Below are positions 1-7,589 of a stretch of 64,000 nt of DNA, in pieces. The first letter of the stretch is position 1; every line of letters begins with the position of its first letter. The DNA is from Leptolyngbya sp. O-77 (GTDB lineage Bacteria; Cyanobacteriota; Cyanobacteriia; Elainellales; Elainellaceae). The stretch lies in contig NZ_AP017367.1 of the NCBI RefSeq assembly GCF_001548395.1, positions 3,509,001 through 3,573,000 on the forward strand, written 5' to 3'. The notes beneath the pieces were generated by a model. The model had not been told where the DNA came from and ran no database searches. It was given only the letters and a program-made list of their open reading frames with translations. A program made the position numbers and the translations under genes.

Positions 1-1
1 T

Positions 2-367
2 CTCAGCCATGCGCTCAAGCAAAATACCAGTGGTACAGATTTGCACCTCACCATCCGGCGACGAGAAACCGCAGAGTTTCTGGGACTGTGCGGCATGACT
101 CAAATCCAAACCCCCACGCCAGAGTTGGGCATCTGGCTGAAGGAGGCGGCCCACGGCCAGGGCTTTGGGAAAGAGGCGATCGCCCGCCTCAAAGCCTGGG
201 CAGACGAGCATCTGGACTACGAATGCCTGCGCTATCCCGTCGATCGGCGCAACCTCGCCAGCCGCAAGCTAGCCGAACATCTGGGCGGGCGCATCGTGGG
301 CAAGTATACGCAGATGAACCTGAGCGGGCGAATGCTGGACGTGTTGGAATATCGGATCTATCCCTAG
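2..367 (+). CDS. GNAT-family N-acetyltransferase, 5' end cut by window edge
   Basis: The frame is open from the first bases of the window to a TAG at 365-367, so only the C-terminal ~121 residues are present. The acetyl-CoA binding part is visible (GIWLKEAAHGQGFGKEAI, the Q/R-x-x-G-x-G/A loop), followed by the typical N-x-x-S-x-x-L-A-E-x-L-G motif (NLASRKLAEHLG) and a C-terminal beta strand. GNAT enzymes move an acetyl group from acetyl-CoA to an amine; this ribosomal-protein/small-molecule (RimJ-like) subgroup cannot be assigned a substrate from the fragment. The stop codon lies in the first bases of a palindromic repeat that follows directly, so the repeat may have trimmed the original C-terminus. 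The family call is firm, the substrate unknown. Confidence 0.8.
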   Translation, partial: LSHALKQNTSGTDLHLTIRRRETAEFLGLCGMTQIQTPTPELGIWLKEAAHGQGFGKEAIARLKAWADEHLDYECLRYPVDRRNLASRKLAEHLGGRIVGKYTQMNLSGRMLDVLEYRIYP

Positions 368-477
368 TGCAGTGTCATGGTTTAGTTTTAGGGTGATGCC
401 TTGGCTCGTAGTGAGCGCTTCAGCGCTAAAGCGCTTACTACCAACCTAAGTTCTAGCTGTGACATAGCACTAAAGCC
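365..477. repeat. Palindromic ~105-bp repeat (MITE-like), copy A
   Basis: Ends read TAGTGCAGTGTCATGG on the left and, on the opposite strand at the right, TAGTGCTATGTCACAG, giving imperfect terminal inverted repeats. The centre (about 410-446) is a 34-bp near-perfect palindrome built on AAGCGCTTnAGCGCTAAAGCG. Related copies lie at 25.3 kb (three in tandem) and 59.25 kb. The left end supplies the stop codon of the preceding acetyltransferase. Confidence 0.85.
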
Positions 478-740
478 GAGCTTGGATTTTAGTAGATAGA
501 CGACTTTGGATTGCTCAGCCAACCCTCCTATCGTCTGGGGCTAAGAACAAGATTACTGAAAGCTCCGCAGATGCTCGACTGACTATCCAAAGCGCAAATC
601 CAAAATCGAGAGAAAATCCAAAATCAAGAACTGATACAAGACCCAAGAGAACAAAACGCCAGGGTTGGGGGGCAGATATGCCAAAATTGCAGTGACTCAT
701 TCAGAACTAGATCTCTGCCTTCAGCCCCAAAAGCACCCAA
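478..740. other. Intergenic region with degenerate AATCCAAAATC repeats
   Basis: No gene is visible. Positions ~570-640 hold ATCCAAA/AATCCAAAATC motifs and an end GAACTGATAC that resemble a decayed copy of the small inverted-repeat element at 33979-34080. The remainder presumably carries the promoter of the glycosyltransferase gene, but no clear promoter elements were identified. Confidence 0.4.
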
Positions 741-1970
741 ATGCGCGTCCTCTTTTTGCACAACAACTTTCCGGCGCAATACTTGCACCTGTCGCAACTC
801 CTAGCCGCTGACCCCAATAACACGGTCGTCTTTGGCACCAAGCACACGGAAAACGTGCAGCTTGCCGGAGTGCATAAGGTCAACTTTGCCCCCTCGCGAG
901 AGCCAACGCCCAATATCCACCATTACGTCCGCAATTACGAAAGCGCTGTTTTGCACGGACAGGCGGTGTATCGGTTGGCAGAGCAACTAAAAGCGTCGGG
1001 CTTTGTGCCTGATGTGGTCAGCGCCCATTCAGGCTGGGGCGTGGGCATGTTTATTAAAGATGCGTTTCCCGATGCGGGCTATCTGGCCTATTGCGAATGG
1101 TTTGGACAGGCACACGGCAGCGATGCCGACTTTGATCCAGCATTTCCCATAACGCCAGATGATGTGCTGCGGATTCGGGCAGGCAATGCGCCAATGCTGG
1201 TGGACCTCTATAGCTGCGATCGCGGCTTGGCTCCAACGCTCTGGCAGCGAGACCAGTTTCCGCCAGAATTTCACTCCAAAATTTCTGTCCTCCACGATGG
1301 CGTAGATACAGACTACTTCTTTCCTGACCCAGCGCAAAAAATGCTGCTCGTCAATGAACGAGGCGAGACGGTTCTAGATCTGTCCGAAGAGGAAGAGATC
1401 ATCACCTACGTATCGCGCGGTATGGATGCCTACCGGGGGTTTCCGCAGTTTATGCAGGCGTTGGGGCTGGTGCTAGAGCGCCGCCCAAAGGCTCATGTGG
1501 TGATTGTCGCTGCCGACCGCATTGCCTACGGCCCTGCCGCCCCCGAAGGCAATAGTTTTAAGGACTACATGCTAAAGCAAGTGCCACTGGATTTGTCGCG
1601 GGTGCATTTCGTCGGCAACTTACCTTACGGGCTGTATAAACTGGTGCTGCGGGCATCGTCGGTGCATGTTTATCTGACTCGCCCCTTTGTGCTGTCGTGG
1701 TCCTTTATGGAAGCAATGGCATCAGGCTGTCTGATCGTCGCGTCCGACACGCCGCCCGTCCGCGAAATGATGCAAGACGGGGTGAATGGTCTACTGGTTG
1801 ATTTCTTTGCGATAGAACAAATTGGCGATCGCATTTGTGATGCACTCGAACATAGAAAAGACATGCAGCACATCCGAGACGCTGCACGTCAAACGATTGT
1901 CGAACGCTATTCTCAAAGCATTCTGTTGCCCAAGCATGTGGAATTATTGCAGGAACTGGCCGCAACCTGA
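741..1970 (+). CDS. Glycosyltransferase family 4 (GT-B fold)
   Basis: A 409-residue cytoplasmic enzyme starting at ATG. The N-terminal Rossmann half begins MRVLFLHNNFPAQYLHL, with the P-A-Q motif seen in a GT4 subgroup of bacteria with large polysaccharide loci. The C-terminal half has the GT4 nucleotide-sugar site: ISVLHDGVDTDYF (about residues 180-190), ITYVSRGMDAYRGFPQFMQA, then FVLSWSFMEAMASGCLIVASDTPPVREMMQDGVNGLLVDF, which includes the E-x7-E signature. It transfers a sugar from an NDP-sugar to a polysaccharide or lipid acceptor that cannot be deduced. It stands alone with no obvious operon partner, and an AC-rich stretch follows. Length and motifs are complete. Confidence 0.85.
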   Translation: MRVLFLHNNFPAQYLHLSQLLAADPNNTVVFGTKHTENVQLAGVHKVNFAPSREPTPNIHHYVRNYESAVLHGQAVYRLAEQLKASGFVPDVVSAHSGWGVGMFIKDAFPDAGYLAYCEWFGQAHGSDADFDPAFPITPDDVLRIRAGNAPMLVDLYSCDRGLAPTLWQRDQFPPEFHSKISVLHDGVDTDYFFPDPAQKMLLVNERGETVLDLSEEEEIITYVSRGMDAYRGFPQFMQALGLVLERRPKAHVVIVAADRIAYGPAAPEGNSFKDYMLKQVPLDLSRVHFVGNLPYGLYKLVLRASSVHVYLTRPFVLSWSFMEAMASGCLIVASDTPPVREMMQDGVNGLLVDFFAIEQIGDRICDALEHRKDMQHIRDAARQTIVERYSQSILLPKHVELLQELAAT

Positions 1971-1989
1971 AACAGGCAAAGGGATGAGG

Positions 1990-2107
1990 GCAAGCACAGT
2001 TCTGAAGTACAACAAGAAGTACAACAACAACAAGCACAACAAACCACAACAAACAGTGTCACAAAAAGTGCCATAAAAAGTGCAACAAAAAAAGTGCAAC
2101 AAAAAAA
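1990..2107. repeat. CAACAA-rich low-complexity tract with short tandem repeats
   Basis: The tract reads as degenerate AAGTACAACAA/CAACAACAA units, then two copies of AAAAAAGTGCAAC. It follows the glycosyltransferase stop codon. It is not convincingly coding and ends at a terminator hairpin for the gene on the other strand. Confidence 0.6.
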
Positions 2108-2123
2108 GCACCCCGGAGGGTGC
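2100..2123 (-). terminator. Rho-independent terminator of the DUF4278 gene
   Basis: Read on the minus strand, the 6-bp GC stem GCACCC/GGGTGC with a 4-nt loop (2108-2123) is followed at once by seven T (2107-2101), then more T-rich sequence. It lies ~55 bp beyond the stop codon of the small gene at 2177-2353. Confidence 0.7.
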
Positions 2124-2176
2124 CTTGGTTTCGCCACAGTTGCTAATCCAAACTTGCCAAACGGAAAAACCTAGCG

Positions 2177-2353
2177 CTACTTGACCCAAGCGCCGCGATA
2201 CTTCAAACGCAGATCGATGGGCTGGTTGGGAACATTCCGAAACTGATGCTGGCGGACGGGGACACCCCGATACTTGCCAATGACCTCGCCTTCCCACCCT
2301 TCAACGGCGTTGTTGGCGGGTTCATAGGTCGCACCACGATAATGAAGTTGCAT
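2177..2353 (-). CDS. DUF4278 domain-containing small protein
   Basis: A 58-residue protein starting MQLHYRGATYEP and ending with DLRLKYRGAWVK. The paired YRG motifs, GKYRGVPVR in the middle and the near-terminal YRG are the hallmark of DUF4278, a short cyanobacterial family often encoded in multiple copies and of unknown function. The start ATG is the only sensible one and the length matches single-domain family members. It is monocistronic: a hairpin terminator lies downstream and a ~580-bp gene-free region upstream. There is no signal peptide or membrane segment. Confidence 0.85.
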   Translation of the reverse strand: MQLHYRGATYEPANNAVEGWEGEVIGKYRGVPVRQHQFRNVPNQPIDLRLKYRGAWVK

Positions 2354-2733
2354 AGTGACCTCTCAAGACACTCAAAAAGAATTGCTGGTAATCGAATGAC
2401 CCGATTTGACTAATTCGGTCACCGGAGGGTCGTAGGTTAAACGTTGTAGCGCACTCTCCAACACACGGCTAGCGCTGTTTCAGAGCGGCAAATTAGTGCT
2501 GCAAATCAGGCATTGAATTAATTCTGTATTCATTGTTACCGTTTTTCGAGGTTCTGTCAATGCCGACCCACAGGATAGTCGTAAACCTTAACAATTCAAG
2601 CCATTCCTGTCTTGCAAACCCTGCGAATAACCTGACACAGCAGAATGGCACGAATCGTTTTTGCGCCGTAGAGCAACGATCCGTGCCTGTTTAGAGCCTC
2701 TTTAAGGCACTAATCTACTTCACGCAGCAATTG
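2354..2733. other. Gene-free region upstream of the DUF4278 gene
   Basis: No open frame with coding character is seen on either strand. It should contain the promoter of the DUF4278 gene reading leftward. No RNA gene or riboswitch was recognised. Confidence 0.4.
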
Positions 2734-2839
2734 CAGCCCTCACCCTAAATCCCTCTCCCAGAGCAGGAGAGGGACTTCAACCCCATATCTAGCTCCCCTT
2801 CTCCCCACTTGGGAGAAGGAGTTGGGGGATGAGGGCAGT
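2734..2839. repeat. Palindromic CCCTCACCC...GGGTGAGGG-type intergenic repeat
   Basis: Left arm AGCCCTCACCCTAAATCCC and right arm ending GGGGGATGAGGGC are imperfect inverted repeats, with internal stems CCTCTCCC/GGAGAGGG and CTTCTCCC/GGGAGAAGG. This is a multi-stem, MITE-like sequence of a kind common in cyanobacterial intergenic DNA. It is followed at 2868-2925 by short direct repeats of GGGTAGGCTGC. Confidence 0.75.
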
Positions 2840-2935
2840 AAGTTTGCTGTCTCAAGTCTGTCAGTGCCCTCTTTAAAGGGTAGGCTGCAAAGGGTAGGCT
2901 GCTTTAAAGGGAGGCTGCTTGAACCGGGCAGTGGC

Positions 2936-3898
2936 TCAAGCCGTCCGACGACGGTTTGCTAGGGCCATCGCTGCGTAGTAGTAGAACGTGAACAGCACGC
3001 TAGAAAATAGCTGTCCGCCCCAGTGTCCGTGCCAAAACTTGAAGGCGGCGTCGCCCCAATAGACCGAGGCAATGGTGAGCAGCATGATGCGTGGCACGTT
3101 GAAGATGAGCGCCAGCACAGCGCCGATCGCCATCATGCCCAGCACCTTAGGCCAAGTTTGCTTGAGAAATAAACCCATGATCATCCCAGCAGCGGTCATG
3201 GTGAACGCCATGTTGAAGCCGTTGCAGCCCCAGTCTACATCCACCGCGCCTTGGGGGAGGGCGACCACCGTGCCATCGGCGATCGCCGAATGACCAATTA
3301 CCCGCAGCGCTGCGGCCCCCGCCTGCGCCATGATGCGCTCTAAAAACTCTGGCGGGGTTAGCGCTGTCCATACAAGCCGCGCCATCACGCCGGGTTTTGG
3401 GTAGGCTGTCAGGATGAGCAACCCGACGGGTAAGGGATAGCGCCAAAAAAAGCTTGCGCCCCATGTGCTACAGGCGATGCCCGCCAGCACCAGCAGCCAA
3501 ATCACAGACTGGGGCCAAATGTCGAATCGGCAGAAGGGAAACAGCAGCACCCCGCAGAGAATCAGCAGGTGTCCGAGAACCTGGTCTTCTTCGGAGGCGT
3601 GCATTTGGGCGAGATGGTCGCGCCGCTTCCAGAGCTGACGCAAGCCCAAAAACACCATGACCGAGAGGAGCGGCAAGCCTGCTGACCCTTGCGCGGCGCG
3701 AGTCACCAAGCCCGGTAGCCATGCCGCCAGGTAGCATAGCCCGACCGTCAGCCCCGCCAGCACCAGCCGTCCGTGCCAGGTTTTCACTGCGTCTTTGAGC
3801 AGCGGCAAGATTGTATTGCGAATGCTCTGACGAACGCTGGACTGAATGCTCTGGAGAATGCCGGGGCGCTTCTTTTTACGACTTTTGGTTTGGCTCAT
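2936..3898 (-). CDS. Cyanoexosortase (exosortase/archaeosortase family)
   Basis: A 320-residue polytopic membrane protein with a basic N-terminus (MSQTKSRKKKRP) and about eight hydrophobic segments. The exosortase triad is visible: Cys225 in DWGCNGFNM, Arg270 in FNVPRIML and His at 290/292 in FWHGHWGG. Exosortases are predicted transpeptidases that process PEP-CTERM-type sorting signals and are tied to exopolysaccharide export. The motif around the cysteine is C-N-G rather than the commoner C-S-G. The gene follows the HpsJ-like gene by 19 bp on the same strand, so the two probably form an operon. The pairing recalls the cyanobacterial exosortase systems that carry an HpsJ-like partner; the subtype is inferred. 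Confidence 0.85.
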   Translation of the reverse strand: MSQTKSRKKKRPGILQSIQSSVRQSIRNTILPLLKDAVKTWHGRLVLAGLTVGLCYLAAWLPGLVTRAAQGSAGLPLLSVMVFLGLRQLWKRRDHLAQMHASEEDQVLGHLLILCGVLLFPFCRFDIWPQSVIWLLVLAGIACSTWGASFFWRYPLPVGLLILTAYPKPGVMARLVWTALTPPEFLERIMAQAGAAALRVIGHSAIADGTVVALPQGAVDVDWGCNGFNMAFTMTAAGMIMGLFLKQTWPKVLGMMAIGAVLALIFNVPRIMLLTIASVYWGDAAFKFWHGHWGGQLFSSVLFTFYYYAAMALANRRRTA

Positions 3899-3917
3899 GA
3901 GGTTCCATTTTCAGGCT

Positions 3918-4511
3918 TTAGCTTCGGCGCGATCGCATCCCGACTCGTCCCAGACCAATCAGCCCCAGCCCCACAATCACCAGATTGCCGACGCTGGCGA
4001 TGCTGGATTTGGTAATGCCCGTTTTGGCGTTTTGCTTGAGGGAGTCTGCCTGGGCTTGCACCTGGCGGGCGGCTTGCTCAAGCTGCTCTGGAGTGACATT
4101 GGGCGGCAACTCCTGATTGCGGCTTTGCTCAATTTGGGTTTGAATTTCGGCGGCGCGGCTGCTGATGTTTTCGACGGTTTCTTGCTGCAAGACCAGTCCA
4201 TCGCGGATCACCACCAAGCAGCAAATTTGAAAAAGTACACCAACGGCCAGCGCGATATAGGCCAGCGGCTTGCGCTGCGATCGCTCTTCCCAGAAGCCAT
4301 ACAGCAGCAGCGCCATGCCAAACAAAAACACGATGCTGCGATCGCCCAGTTGTTGCAATACGCCAATGCGCCACGCCTCGCCTGCCCCAAACGGCAGGGC
4401 GATCGCGCTCATATCCAGCAAAAAACCCGCTAAACAGGTAAATCCGACAATTCGGCAAAGTCCTTTTGCCACCTGCGGATTGACCATCGACTGACCCGGC
4501 ACGCTAACCAT
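3918..4511 (-). CDS. HpsJ-like membrane protein, exosortase partner
   Basis: A 197-residue protein with two N-terminal membrane segments (CRIVGFTCLAGFLLDMSAI; IVFLFGMALLLYGFW), a third (IALAVGVLFQICCLVV), a glutamine-rich coiled-coil stretch with a PPNVTPEQLEQAARQ motif, and a C-terminal hydrophobic segment (VGNLVIVGLGLIGLG). This layout matches HpsJ-family proteins, first known from hormogonium polysaccharide secretion. ATG at 4511 is chosen because AGGTGG lies 7 nt upstream; a GTG 6 bp earlier sits too close to that Shine-Dalgarno. It is the first gene of the pair with the exosortase, and its leader contains direct repeats. A role in polysaccharide secretion or sorting is inferred from family and neighbour. 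Confidence 0.7.
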   Translation of the reverse strand: MVSVPGQSMVNPQVAKGLCRIVGFTCLAGFLLDMSAIALPFGAGEAWRIGVLQQLGDRSIVFLFGMALLLYGFWEERSQRKPLAYIALAVGVLFQICCLVVIRDGLVLQQETVENISSRAAEIQTQIEQSRNQELPPNVTPEQLEQAARQVQAQADSLKQNAKTGITKSSIASVGNLVIVGLGLIGLGRVGMRSRRS

Positions 4512-4994
4512 ATGCACACCACCTAATGTGAAATTGTGAGATTTTGAAACTGTGGAATGATGTGAAACTGCGGAGCTGTGAAACCTTGCAGCTTGAAGCG
4601 CTTCAAGGGTGAATTCACAGATGAATTACGTCCGAATTCACACATGAATTCACGGCTGAATTCACGGCAGGGCGATCGAAACGGAAGCGTTTCGACAGGG
4701 CGATCGCATTCCACTTCTTCTTTCACTGACAGAAAACAGTCGTCCGGGTGATGCCAGCACAACTTCTTCCGTGCTTCGCACGGGCTTTGTGAAGGCTTTA
4801 CATACAGAGGAGAGAGGCTACGTAGCGCCCAGGCTACCAGGCGCAATACCAAACTGTTCAGCACAGATGGGCTGAAGCGTTTCGAGCCTGATCCCCCTCG
4901 CCCCCTTAATCAGGAGAGAATTCCAAAAAGCCCGCTTTCAAAAGGGTTTGGGGAATCGAATGGCGTAAACCGTGATAGGCTTCAGGGGCTTCGC
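4512..4994. other. Leader/intergenic region between glyS and the hpsJ-exosortase pair
   Basis: No gene is visible. The region contains a perfect 16-bp palindrome CTTGAAGCGCTTCAAG (4592-4607), the GAATTCAC repeat cluster described separately, and HIP1 sites. It should include the promoter for the hpsJ-exosortase pair. Confidence 0.45.
4610..4668. repeat. Five tandem 11-12-bp TGAATTCAC units
   Basis: Units begin at 4610, 4622, 4634, 4645 and 4657: TGAATTCACAGA, TGAATTACGTCC, GAATTCACACA and TGAATTCACGGC twice. They lie ~100-160 bp upstream of the HpsJ-like gene's start. They resemble an array of protein-binding sites more than a neutral microsatellite; the function is not known. Confidence 0.7.
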
Positions 4995-7139
4995 TTACTT
5001 CACGATCGCCCCAAAGTCGGCCAGCACCCGCGCATGGTTTCGCAATAGCCCCAGCAGGTTGAGCCGATTGCGGCGCACGGCTGGGTCATCCGCCATCACC
5101 AGCACGCTGTCTTCGCCATCAAAAAAGCGGCTGACCACAGGCGCAGCTTTCGCCAGCGCATCGATTAGTTTTTGGTAATTGCGCTCGGCTTTGGCGGCTT
5201 GCGTTTCGGGCACCAGCGCCACCAGTGCGTCATAAAATGCCTGCTCAGAGGGCTTTTCAAACTGCTTTGGATCGATTAGGGGCCTGGGGTCGAGGGCGGC
5301 CGTGTCTAGATCGCCCTGCTTAGCCAGCCGCGCCGAGCGGTTGACCGTTTCATAAATCGCGTCCAGGGTTTTGTCCTGGCGAATGGACTGGAGGAACAGG
5401 GCGCGATCGCGCACATCCAGCACATCCTGCAAAGCGCGATCGCCGTATTCAGCGTCATTTTCGCCCACGACGGCGTTTACCAGATCATAGTCAATGCCCC
5501 GGTCTTCCTGGAGCAGCGTGCGAATCCGCGTCAGGAAAAAGTCGCGGAGTTGGTGATGCAGCGCGGCGGCATCTTTCACCGTGCCCGTGGGATAGTCGGC
5601 AATCACGTCCTGGAGCAGCCGATCCAGATTTAGCGGCAGGTTTGCGCCCCAGGCGATGTGGACGATGGCGTTGGCGGCGCGACGCAGCGCGAAGGGGTCA
5701 GAGGAGCCGCTGGGAATCATGCCCAGGCTGAAAATGCCCACCAGCGTATCGATCCGATCGGCCAGCCCTACCACCTGCCCCGTCTGGGTTTGCGGCAGCG
5801 AGTCGGATGCGCCCTTGGGCAGGTAATGTTCGGCGATCGCCACTGCCACAGCTTCCGGCTCCCCACTGGCGCGGGCATACTTTTCGCCCATCACGCCCTG
5901 GAGTTCTGGAAACTCGCCCACCATCTGCGTCACCAGATCCGCCTTGCACAGCAGCGCCGCCCGCAGGACGTGATTTTTCGCCGTGCCCGCGATCTGGAGC
6001 TGGTCGCACAGCCGCTCGGCAATGCTAACGAGGCGATCGCCCTTGGCCCGCATAGAACCCAGCGCTTCTTGAAACGTGACGGTTTCCAGCTTGGGCAGAT
6101 AGCTCTCTAGCGGCTGCTTGCGATCGCTCTCAAAGAAATAGCGCCCGTCCGACAGCCGCGCCCGAATCACGCGCCCGTTGCCTTCGGCGATGATGTCTGA
6201 CTTGGCCGGGTCGCCGTTGGAAATCGTAATGAAGTAAGGCAGGAGTTCCAGGGAGCTTTCGGACTTTCGCACCGGAAAATAGCGCTGGTGGCTCTCCATC
6301 TCCATCACCAGCACCTCAGCGGGCACCTCCAGAAACTCCGGGTCAAACTGCCCGACGACGGCGGTGGGATATTCCACCAGATCCACCACTTCATCCAGCA
6401 GACTGGGGTTAACGGCAGCAACCCCGCCGACCCGCTTGGCAGCAGCCACGGTTTGCTCTTGAATCACCTGACGACGCTCGGCCGGGTCTACTTCGATGAA
6501 TGCCTTCCGCAGCGTGGTGACGTAGAGCGAGGCGCTGGGAATCTTGACGGGTTCGGGGTGCAAGATGCGGTGTCCCTGGGAGAGGCGATCGCTCGTCACG
6601 GTTTCGCTGCCATTCACCAGCGTCAGCGGCAGCACGGCCTCGTTCCACAGCGCCACCAGCCAGCGAATCGGGCGAGAAAACCGCTGCTCGCCGTCGCCCC
6701 AGCGCATAAACCGCTTGCCTTCTAGCTTGAAAATCCAGTCGGGCACGAGTTCCTTCAGCACGTCGGTGGTGGGGCGGCCGGGAACCGTCTGCTGCACGAA
6801 GACAAACTCGCCCTTGTCGGTTTTGCGAATTTCAAAATCTGCGACCGACACGCCGCGCGATCGCGCAAAGCCCTCTGCTGCTTTGGTCGGCTGCCCGTCC
6901 TTAAACGCCGCCTGCACCGACGGGCCCTTGGCCTCTTCGACCCGATCAGGCTGTTGCTCTGGCAAGCCCTCGATCACCACTGCCAGACGGCGCGGCGTGC
7001 CGTAGACATTCACCGCTGAGGGATTTAGAAAATGCTCACTGAGGCTGGCGGGAATTTTCGTCTGCCACTGGGCGATCGCGCTCGCCACAAACCCGGCAGG
7101 CAGTTCTTCCGTCCCCACTTCCAATAAAAACGTCGCCAT
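4995..7139 (-). CDS. glyS: Glycyl-tRNA synthetase beta subunit
   Basis: A 714-residue cytoplasmic protein that pairs with GlyQ in the alpha2beta2 glycyl-tRNA synthetase, which charges tRNA-Gly. The N-terminus MATFLLEVGTEELPAGFV is diagnostic, followed by RWLVALW and QGHRILHP, and the C-terminal DALR-like anticodon-binding helices (FFDGEDSVLVMADDPAVRRNRLNLL). The start at 7139 is preferred over an upstream in-frame codon because homologues begin at MATFLLEVGTEELP. Length is as usual. No frameshift is seen. The alpha subunit gene is not in the window, as is normal in cyanobacteria. Confidence 0.95.
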   Translation of the reverse strand: MATFLLEVGTEELPAGFVASAIAQWQTKIPASLSEHFLNPSAVNVYGTPRRLAVVIEGLPEQQPDRVEEAKGPSVQAAFKDGQPTKAAEGFARSRGVSVADFEIRKTDKGEFVFVQQTVPGRPTTDVLKELVPDWIFKLEGKRFMRWGDGEQRFSRPIRWLVALWNEAVLPLTLVNGSETVTSDRLSQGHRILHPEPVKIPSASLYVTTLRKAFIEVDPAERRQVIQEQTVAAAKRVGGVAAVNPSLLDEVVDLVEYPTAVVGQFDPEFLEVPAEVLVMEMESHQRYFPVRKSESSLELLPYFITISNGDPAKSDIIAEGNGRVIRARLSDGRYFFESDRKQPLESYLPKLETVTFQEALGSMRAKGDRLVSIAERLCDQLQIAGTAKNHVLRAALLCKADLVTQMVGEFPELQGVMGEKYARASGEPEAVAVAIAEHYLPKGASDSLPQTQTGQVVGLADRIDTLVGIFSLGMIPSGSSDPFALRRAANAIVHIAWGANLPLNLDRLLQDVIADYPTGTVKDAAALHHQLRDFFLTRIRTLLQEDRGIDYDLVNAVVGENDAEYGDRALQDVLDVRDRALFLQSIRQDKTLDAIYETVNRSARLAKQGDLDTAALDPRPLIDPKQFEKPSEQAFYDALVALVPETQAAKAERNYQKLIDALAKAAPVVSRFFDGEDSVLVMADDPAVRRNRLNLLGLLRNHARVLADFGAIVK

Positions 7140-7320
7140 AGGTGCGATTCTCTCCAGACGTGGCGGCTCATGCCCCAGCGCCTTGCTAGTCCTAACGGTT
7201 CTCAACTTCAACAGTGTATCGCAGGGCCGGGGACGGAACGATCGATGCCTCGTCGAGAGATGGGGGACGCGGGGGCAAAAAGGTCTGCAAGTTTATGCCC
7301 AGTCTGCCTCCGAGAAGCCT
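7140..7320. other. Intergenic spacer upstream of glyS
   Basis: Contains the presumed glyS promoter (reading leftward) and leads into the tandem repeats. No gene is visible. Confidence 0.3.
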
Positions 7321-7455
7321 TGAATAGGGCGACTGAAGTCACCACTACAAGAAGTCACCACTACGAACGGTGAATAGGGCGACTGAAGTCACCACTACAA
7401 GAAGTCACCACTACGAACGGTGAATAGGGCGACTGAAGTCACCACTACGAGCGGT
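7321..7455. repeat. 50-bp tandem repeat, 2.7 copies
   Basis: Units beginning TGAATAGGGCGACTGAAGTC start at 7321, 7371 and 7421. Each holds two GAAGTCACCACTAC sub-repeats. The unit length and the absence of unique spacers rule out a CRISPR array. A related GTAGAAGTCACCCTATT string appears at ~10960. Confidence 0.85.
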
Positions 7456-7489
7456 CGAAGGAAATTGCTGGAGTCCTTACAGACGCATA

Positions 7490-7566
7490 CTGGCAATCTA
7501 AAATCAATCGCCAATCCAAAATCGCCAATCCAAAATCGCCAATCCAAAATCGCCAATCCAAAATAG
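7490..7566. repeat. 14-bp tandem repeat ATCGCCAATCCAAA
   Basis: Four near-identical units followed by AATAG, just upstream of the sulfotransferase start codon at 7590. Similar AATCCAAAATC strings occur in the small inverted-repeat elements at 34.0 and 52.9 kb, suggesting expansion from an element end. Confidence 0.8.
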
Positions 7567-7589
7567 CAGCGGCGGTTGATAATAGCGGC

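Noticed and set aside
4523..4864. 113-codon minus-strand open frame in the glyS-hpsJ interval
   Set aside because: Encoded partly by tandem TGAATTCAC repeats and palindromes; no family-like sequence.
7321..7455. CRISPR array
   Set aside because: The 50-bp units are identical throughout with no spacers and no cas genes nearby.
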